Shown here piece by piece: positions 58,089-64,000 of a stretch of 64,000 nt of DNA. Numbering within the stretch: the stretch's first letter is position 1; each line of letters opens with the position of its first letter. The notes below the pieces were generated by a model, which was not told the DNA's origin, searched no databases, and saw only the letters and a program-made list of their open reading frames with translations. Origin of the DNA: Pseudonocardia parietis (GTDB taxonomy: Bacteria; Actinomycetota; Actinomycetes; Mycobacteriales; Pseudonocardiaceae); the NCBI RefSeq assembly GCF_017876315.1, contig NZ_JAGINU010000001.1, positions 4,774,001 through 4,838,000 of the forward strand. The letters run 5' to 3'. A program made the translations under genes and the position numbers.

Positions 58089-59138
58089 GAGGTGCTCCCT
58101 GCTGTCGGGATCGGGTCGGGCGCGGTCGGGCCCACGAGCGGGAAGTGGCAGGCGACGCTCTGGTCCGGCCGCACCTGCCGCATCTGCGGCTCCTCCACCG
58201 CGCACCGCTCCCGGGCCAGCGGGCAGCGCGTCCGGAACCGGCAGCCCGACGGCGGGTCCAGCGGCGAGGGCACGTCGCCCTCCAGCGCGGGCCCCGCGAA
58301 GCCCCGGTCCGGGTCGATGAGCGGCACCGAGTCCATCAGCGCGCGGGTGTAGGGGTGGGCGGGTTCGCCGTAGACGATGTCGGCATCGCCGAACTCGCAG
58401 ACCGTGCCCAGGTACATCACCAGCACGTCGTCGCTGATGGCGCGCACCACCCCGAGGTCGTGCGCGATGAACAGGACGGTGAGTCCGTACTCCGCCTTGA
58501 GCTCCTCGATCAGGTTCAGCGTCTGGGCCTGCACCGAGACGTCGAGCGCGGAGACCGGCTCGTCGCAGATCAACAGCGACGGGTTCAGCGCGAGCGCGCG
58601 GGCGATGGCGACGCGCTGCGCCTGCCCGCCCGACAGCTGCCGCGGCAGCATCTCGGCGAACCGCTCGCCGCCGAGACCGACCTGCTCGAGTACCCGCTTC
58701 GCCGTCGCGGCCCGTTCCTGCGATCCGGCTCCCGCGACGGCCAGGCCCTCCACCACGATCTCCTTGACCGGCCGGCGCGGGTTCAGCGACGCGACCGGAT
58801 CCTGGAAGATCATCTGCATCGACCTGCGGAGCTCGCGCATCCGCGCGTCGCCGACCTGGTCGATGCGTTCCCCGGCGTAGGTGATGGTGCCGCCCGCCGG
58901 CCGGTTGAGCCGCAGCACGGCCCGTCCCGTCGTGGACTTTCCGCAGCCGGACTCCCCGACGATGCCCAGGGTCTCGCCCGGCAGCACGTCGAAGCTGACC
59001 CCGGAGACCGCCTGCACCACACCGCCCTCGGTGCGGAAGCGGACGACGAGGTCCTCGACGGTGAGCAGCGCGCCGTCGCGCAGGTGCGCGGCGCGGCCCG
59101 GGCTCTCGAGAGTGTCCACCGACCCGTTCGTGGTGTGC

Positions 59139-59158
<20 letters not shown>
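58085..59158 (-). CDS. ABC transporter ATPase, OppF/DppF-type
   Basis: Peptide-type ABC ATPase of 357 aa: Walker A GESGCGKST, Q-loop FQDPVASLNPR, signature LSGGQAQR, Walker B LLICDEPVSALD, H-loop FIAHDLGVVR, and the C-terminal oligopeptide-transporter cysteine region (CRFRTRCPLARERC). It couples ATP hydrolysis to import by the two permeases. It overlaps the upstream DppD-type ATPase gene by 20 bp and the downstream NTF2-like gene by 4 bp. Confidence 0.95.
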
Positions 59159-60145
<987 letters not shown>

Positions 60146-60149
<4 letters not shown>

Positions 60150-61735
60150 TCCTGGACCCACAGCATCTCGGGGCGCAGCGAGCCGTAGCCGTACTGGGTC
60201 AGGCCGCCGACATGCGTGCCGGACACGGCGGTACTGGCGTTGCGGGTCATCCAGATGTTCGGGTGCAGCGCCTTCAGCCGCTCCTGCACGACCGTGTACG
60301 CGGCCTTGCGGTCCTCGACCGTCGTCGACGTGCGCCCCTTGAGCAGTGCCTCGTTCAGCTGGGGGTCGTCGATCCCCGACATGTTCACCGGCGAGTCACC
60401 CTGGAAGGCGGTCCACATCCGGGGCTCCGGATCGAGGAAGGCCGCCGAGCTGACGGTCGCATCGAAGTCCTTGCTGGACTGCAGGGTCCTGAGCTCGGCG
60501 AAGTCGATGGTCTTGACCTCGACGGTGACGTTCCGGAAGGCGCTGAGCTGGGCCTGGATCGCCTCGCCGGTCGCCCGGCTCTCCGAGTTCGAGGTCGAGG
60601 TGAAGGTGAAGGAGACCGGCTTGCCCTCGGCCGCCAGCTCGTCGAACAGCTCCTGTGCCCGGGCCGGATCCGGCTCGTTGGTCGGGATGTCGGTCCGGAA
60701 CGGCGACGTCGGGGCGAACAGCGTGTCGACCAGCTCGGCCGCGCCGGTGTAGACGGACACGTTGAGCCCCTCCGGGTCGAGGGCCGCGGCCACGGCCTCC
60801 CGGGCGCGGATGTCGTCGAACGGTGCCCGCCGCATGTTCAGGGCGAGGTAGTTCCCCCCGCTGAGCGGCTGGATGTCGGTCACCAGGCCCGCATCCTTTG
60901 CCTTCTGCACGTTCTCCCAGCTGCTCTCGGCGCCGACGTCGGCCCCGCCGCTGATGACCGTGTTGATCCGCTGGCTCGCATCGAGAACGGCCCGGACGGT
61001 GAGCTGGTCGAGGTAGGGCCGCGGCGCGTCCCAGTAGGCCGGGTTCTTGACCAGCACCATGGCGTCCTGACGGCGCCATTCCTGCAGGGTGAACGGCCCC
61101 GCACCGATCGGGTTCTCGTCGAAGGCCTCGGCGCCCGCAGCGAGCGCCTCGGGCTTCGGGATCCAGTTCAGCCCCGAGGTGACGATCGAGTAGCCGAAGT
61201 TCGGCACCGGCGTGGCCATCGTCGCCCGCAGCGTGGTCGGCGAGGTCACCTCGATGCTCTCGACCTGGTTGGCGTCGGCGAAGTAGCTCGAACCGGCGGC
61301 CGGGTCCTTGTGCCGTTCCCACTGTGCCTTGATCGCCGACGCCTCGAACGGGCTGCCGTCACTGAACGTCAGGCCGTCGCGCAGGGTCAGCTCGAAGGTC
61401 TTGCCGTCGTCGGGGGTGGAGAAGGACGACGCCATCGACGGAGCGATCTCGCCGGTCTCCGGATCCGTGATCAGCAACGTGCCGTACAGCGCGTTACCGA
61501 CGATCGCATTGCCCGGCGTGTTGTTGCTGCCGGCCGTCGGGTCGAGCGTGCGGGGCTCGTTCAGGTACACCACGGTCGCCGATCCGCCCTGGACCGGTTC
61601 GGTGCCCGCGCCCGCGTCCGCGTCCGCACCCGCCGCCGCCGAGCCGGCGACACCGCCACCTCCGGCGCAGGAAGTCAGAACCAGTGCGGCGGCAGCGAGC
61701 ATCGCCGCGCCTGGCACACGCCACTTACGGATCAT
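60146..61735 (-). CDS. ABC transporter substrate-binding lipoprotein, SBP family 5 (receptor 2)
   Basis: Receptor of 529 aa, same family and layout as receptor 1: lipobox LTSC with Cys23, a long Ala/Gly/Asp linker, then RTLDPTAGSNNTPG, LTLRDGLTFSDGSPFEA, NPIGAGPFTLQEWRRQDA and the C-terminal GGLTQYGYGSLRPEMLWVQ, nearly the same ending as receptor 1. Close similarity along the whole length shows they arose by duplication. It lies between the permease and ATPase genes, the normal place for a receptor in this operon type, so receptor 1 is the extra copy. Confidence 0.93.
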
Positions 61736-61808
61736 CGTTGACCTCTCGTCGGACGGCCCGCTGGACCGCGCGCAGTCGGGGGCGGTCCGGGACGGACCGC
61801 GGGTGTCG

Positions 61809-62702
61809 CTAGCTCAGGCCGCGGTCGAACCGCCGGCGCAGGTGGTCGCCCGCCTGGTTGAGGGCGAAGACCGTGCAGAAGATGAAGAAGGACGGGACGA
61901 ACACCATGTGCGGGTAGTCACCGATCGAGTCCTTGCCGTCGGAGATCATCCCGCCCCAGCTCGGCGTGGGCGGCGGGATCCCCATCCCGAGGAAGCTCAA
62001 CGAGCCCTCGGCCACGATCAGCGCCGCCATCACGATGGGCAGGTACGCACCCAGGGTCGGCAGCAGGTTGGGCAGGATCTCCCGGAAGAGGATCCGGCCG
62101 CTGCCCGCGCCCACGTTGCGGGCGGCGGTGACGAACTCGCGTGATGCCCACGCCAGGGTGTTGGCCCTGGCGAGGCGGATGAAGGTCGGGATGACCAGCA
62201 GCGACAGTCCGATCAGGATCGTCGACACGCTCGGGGTGAGCACGGCCGCGAGCGCGAGCAGCAGGATCAGCGGGGGGAAGGCGAGCATCGCGTCCGCCAG
62301 CAGGCGGATCACGCTGTCGACCCGGCCGCCGAGATATCCCGCGACCATGCCGAGCACCCCGCCGACCACCGCGCCGACGAGCCCCGCGACGGCGCCGACC
62401 ACCAGCGACACCTGCGCTCCGTTGATGATCCGCGAGAGCAGCGAGCGCCCCAGCTGGTCGGTGCCCAGCAGCAGATCGATCGAGCCCAGCTGCAGGGACT
62501 CGCGCGGCGGGCCCGCTGCGGCATCGAACGGCGCGATCGGCAGCAGGGGCGCCAGGATCGCCGCCAGGATCAGCAGGCCGAGCCAGACGTAGGAGAAGGC
62601 GACGAGCACCGACCGCTGCTTGCGGACGACCGGCACGTGCGGGTCCGCGGCGGAGGGGGTGACGGCCGGGACGGTCTTCACGGCCGGATCCACGCTGGTC
62701 AT
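61809..62702 (-). CDS. ABC transporter permease, OppC/DppC-type
   Basis: Inner-membrane permease of 297 aa with about six hydrophobic segments: an N-terminal one (VAFSYVWLGLLILAAILAPLLP), then GTDQLGRSLLSRIINGAQVSL (the conserved OppC start), and the EAA-type coupling loop FVTAARNVGAGSGRILFREILPNLLPT. Its ATG overlaps the stop of the DppB-type gene (62699-62702). Confidence 0.95.
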   Translation of the reverse strand: MTSVDPAVKTVPAVTPSAADPHVPVVRKQRSVLVAFSYVWLGLLILAAILAPLLPIAPFDAAAGPPRESLQLGSIDLLLGTDQLGRSLLSRIINGAQVSLVVGAVAGLVGAVVGGVLGMVAGYLGGRVDSVIRLLADAMLAFPPLILLLALAAVLTPSVSTILIGLSLLVIPTFIRLARANTLAWASREFVTAARNVGAGSGRILFREILPNLLPTLGAYLPIVMAALIVAEGSLSFLGMGIPPPTPSWGGMISDGKDSIGDYPHMVFVPSFFIFCTVFALNQAGDHLRRRFDRGLS

Positions 62703-63652
62703 ACCGCCGCCTTCCGGACCCGCGGGTCGAGCCAGTTGTAGCTGAGGTCCACCAGCATGTTGAGCACCACGTAGACGACGGCGATGAAGACGACGATGCC
62801 CTGCACCGAGATCACGTCCCGGGAGGTGATCGAGCTGACGACCAGCTGGCCCAGGCCGGGCAGTGAGAACAGCGTCTCCACGACGACCGTCCCGCCGATC
62901 AGCCGGCCGAGGTTGATGCCGACCAACGTGATCAGGGAGAAGGACGAGGGCCGCAGCACGTGCCGGAACATGACGTAGAACCGGCTCATGCCCTTGGCAC
63001 GGGCGGCACCGACGAAGTCCTCGCGCAGTGTCGAGATCAGGTCCGAACGCAGGATCCGGTGGAAGGCCGCGATCTCGATGAGCGAGATCGCCACCGCCGG
63101 CATGATCGCGCTCGCCAGGTTGGCCTCGAGCCCGTCCGTACCGATCCGCGCCCAGCCGCTGACCGGGAACCAGCCCAGCTGCAGTGCCAGGAAGTACACG
63201 AGCAGCGGTCCGGCGATGAAGGCCGGGACCGAGAGCAGCACCGAGGAGAACGCGGTGATCGCGCGGTCGACGACCGTGTCCTGCCAGGTCGCCGAGATGA
63301 GGGCGAGGATCACCGAGACCACGATCGAGATCAGCAGCGCGAGCACGGCCAGCTCGACGGTCACCGGCAGCCGGGCGAGGAGCGCGTCGACCACGGGTTC
63401 GTTGGTGATCGGCGAGGTGCCGAGGTCACCGGTCACGGCGTTACCGAGCCAGGTCAGGTACTGCTGCCAGACCGGCAGGTCCAGTCCGAGACTGGCGTTG
63501 AGAGCGGCGACCGCATCCGGCGTCGCGTTCTCACCGAGGATGACGGCGGCGGCGGAGCCGGGAGCGAGGCTCAGCAGACCCACGGCGGCCATCGTCACGA
63601 GCAGGACGACGACGGCGCTGCGGCCGACGCGTCTCGCTATGGAGAGCACCAT
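62699..63652 (-). CDS. ABC transporter permease, OppB/DppB-type
   Basis: First gene of the importer operon, 317 aa. N-terminal helix VGRSAVVVLLVTMAAVGLLSL, six-helix layout, GDLGTSPITNEPV, EAA loop FVGAARAKGMSRFYVMFRHVLRPS, and FSLPGLGQLVVSSITSRD near the C-terminus are all typical of DppB. I choose the ATG at 63652 (MVLSIARR); the longer frame has no similarity. A GGAGG-like GTGGAAGTGAG element precedes it. Confidence 0.94.
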   Translation of the reverse strand: MVLSIARRVGRSAVVVLLVTMAAVGLLSLAPGSAAAVILGENATPDAVAALNASLGLDLPVWQQYLTWLGNAVTGDLGTSPITNEPVVDALLARLPVTVELAVLALLISIVVSVILALISATWQDTVVDRAITAFSSVLLSVPAFIAGPLLVYFLALQLGWFPVSGWARIGTDGLEANLASAIMPAVAISLIEIAAFHRILRSDLISTLREDFVGAARAKGMSRFYVMFRHVLRPSSFSLITLVGINLGRLIGGTVVVETLFSLPGLGQLVVSSITSRDVISVQGIVVFIAVVYVVLNMLVDLSYNWLDPRVRKAAV

Positions 63653-64000
63653 GCGACTCACTTCCACGGGAGGGCAGGTGATCGGCGCCCGTACACCCCG
63701 GAGATCGTCCGGGCGTGCGGGCGTCCGTCGGGAACACCGGGTCGCCCCGGCAGGTGGTGGCGTCGAAGCTAGAGCCAACCGAACAGGGCACACAACGCGC
63801 CGTTCCGCTTAACGGGAAGGCGTCGCCGACTCGGCAGCATCGACCATTTCAGTACCATGTATTGGCTATACTGACGCCGGGATGGGTCGACCGCCCTCGA
63901 CGCACCGAAGAACATTGACCTCTTTGTCGTGTCTGCCAGGTTCCGTCGGTGGGCGCCGCGGTCGATCGCCAACCCGGCTCGGTGACCATCCCACCGACAC
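63653..64000. other. Upstream region of the ABC importer operon, right window edge
   Basis: About 350 bp with no convincing gene. It holds an inverted repeat at 63849-63874 (TCAGTA and TACTGA, 14 bp apart) in a locally AT-rich patch about 200 bp before the operon start, and a plus-strand TTGACC at 63911-63916 that could be part of a promoter leading out of the window. A short minus-strand frame at 63769-63972 has no protein-like composition. Confidence 0.4.
63849..63874. promoter_or_regulatory. TCAGTA-N14-TACTGA inverted repeat upstream of the importer operon
   Basis: Perfect 6-bp arms separated by 14 bp, centred in the AT-rich patch of the operon's 5' region. Size fits an operator for a dimeric regulator; the protein is unknown. 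Confidence 0.45.

Noticed and set aside
63769..63972. A 67-codon minus-strand frame at the right edge
   Set aside because: No conserved features, Arg-rich, and it covers the AT-rich putative regulatory region of the importer operon.

Overview
This window comes from a high-GC actinomycete chromosome. GC is very high throughout, GTG and TTG starts are common, and long spurious open frames run antisense to nearly every real gene. An IdeR-type iron box, an MbtH-like protein, a FolP2-type dihydropteroate synthase paralogue and a DUF222/HNH (REP13E12-type) protein point to the Mycobacteriales/Pseudonocardiales part of the phylum. A Pseudonocardia-like host is my best guess, but it is an inference. 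I saw no rRNA or tRNA genes, CRISPR array, insertion sequence or phage.

Layout. 0-4.7 kb: an IclR regulator cut by the window edge, a convergent membrane-anchored serine hydrolase, and a BCCT betaine-type transporter. 4.7-21.4 kb: a compact, leftward hydroxamate-siderophore operon (ornithine N-monooxygenase, MbtH-like protein, 4577-residue tetramodular NRPS, acetyltransferase) behind one promoter overlapped by an IdeR/DmdR1-like iron box. Two A-domain codes can be read with confidence: Ser in module 2 and N5-hydroxyornithine in module 3. Modules 1 and 4 share a third type of code. This suggests an erythrochelin-like tetrapeptide, but with an N-methyltransferase built into module 1 and with two condensation domains whose active-site motifs are altered.

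22-32 kb: a membrane diguanylate cyclase; a beta-oxidation operon (thiolase, HSD10-like SDR, acyl-CoA dehydrogenase, TetR) with an 18-bp operator-like palindrome in its promoter region; two MFS exporters, one behind a textbook MerR-type promoter with a 19-bp spacer; and a dicarboxylate/amino-acid symporter. 32-41 kb: two copies of an 82-bp palindromic repeat bracket a reductase, a DUF222/HNH protein and a hydrolase. Then come a folP2-dodecin-Clp ATPase operon and a TetR divergent from an amidohydrolase.

41.7-63.7 kb: a large catabolic locus. A nine-gene leftward operon encodes a class II aldolase-like protein, 3Fe-4S ferredoxin, P450, cyclase-family hydrolase, acyl-CoA ligase, three SDRs and a Baeyer-Villiger monooxygenase. 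It is flanked by a second Baeyer-Villiger enzyme, an SMP-30 lactonase-like protein, a divergent GAF/PucR-type regulator and a seven-gene dipeptide-type ABC importer operon with two paralogous lipoprotein receptors. Read as a pathway, this would be uptake, hydroxylation, oxidation to a ketone, oxygen insertion to a lactone or ester, hydrolysis, CoA activation and beta-oxidation of an unknown alicyclic or aromatic substrate. The siderophore assembly line and this catabolic locus are the two parts most likely to hold undescribed biology.
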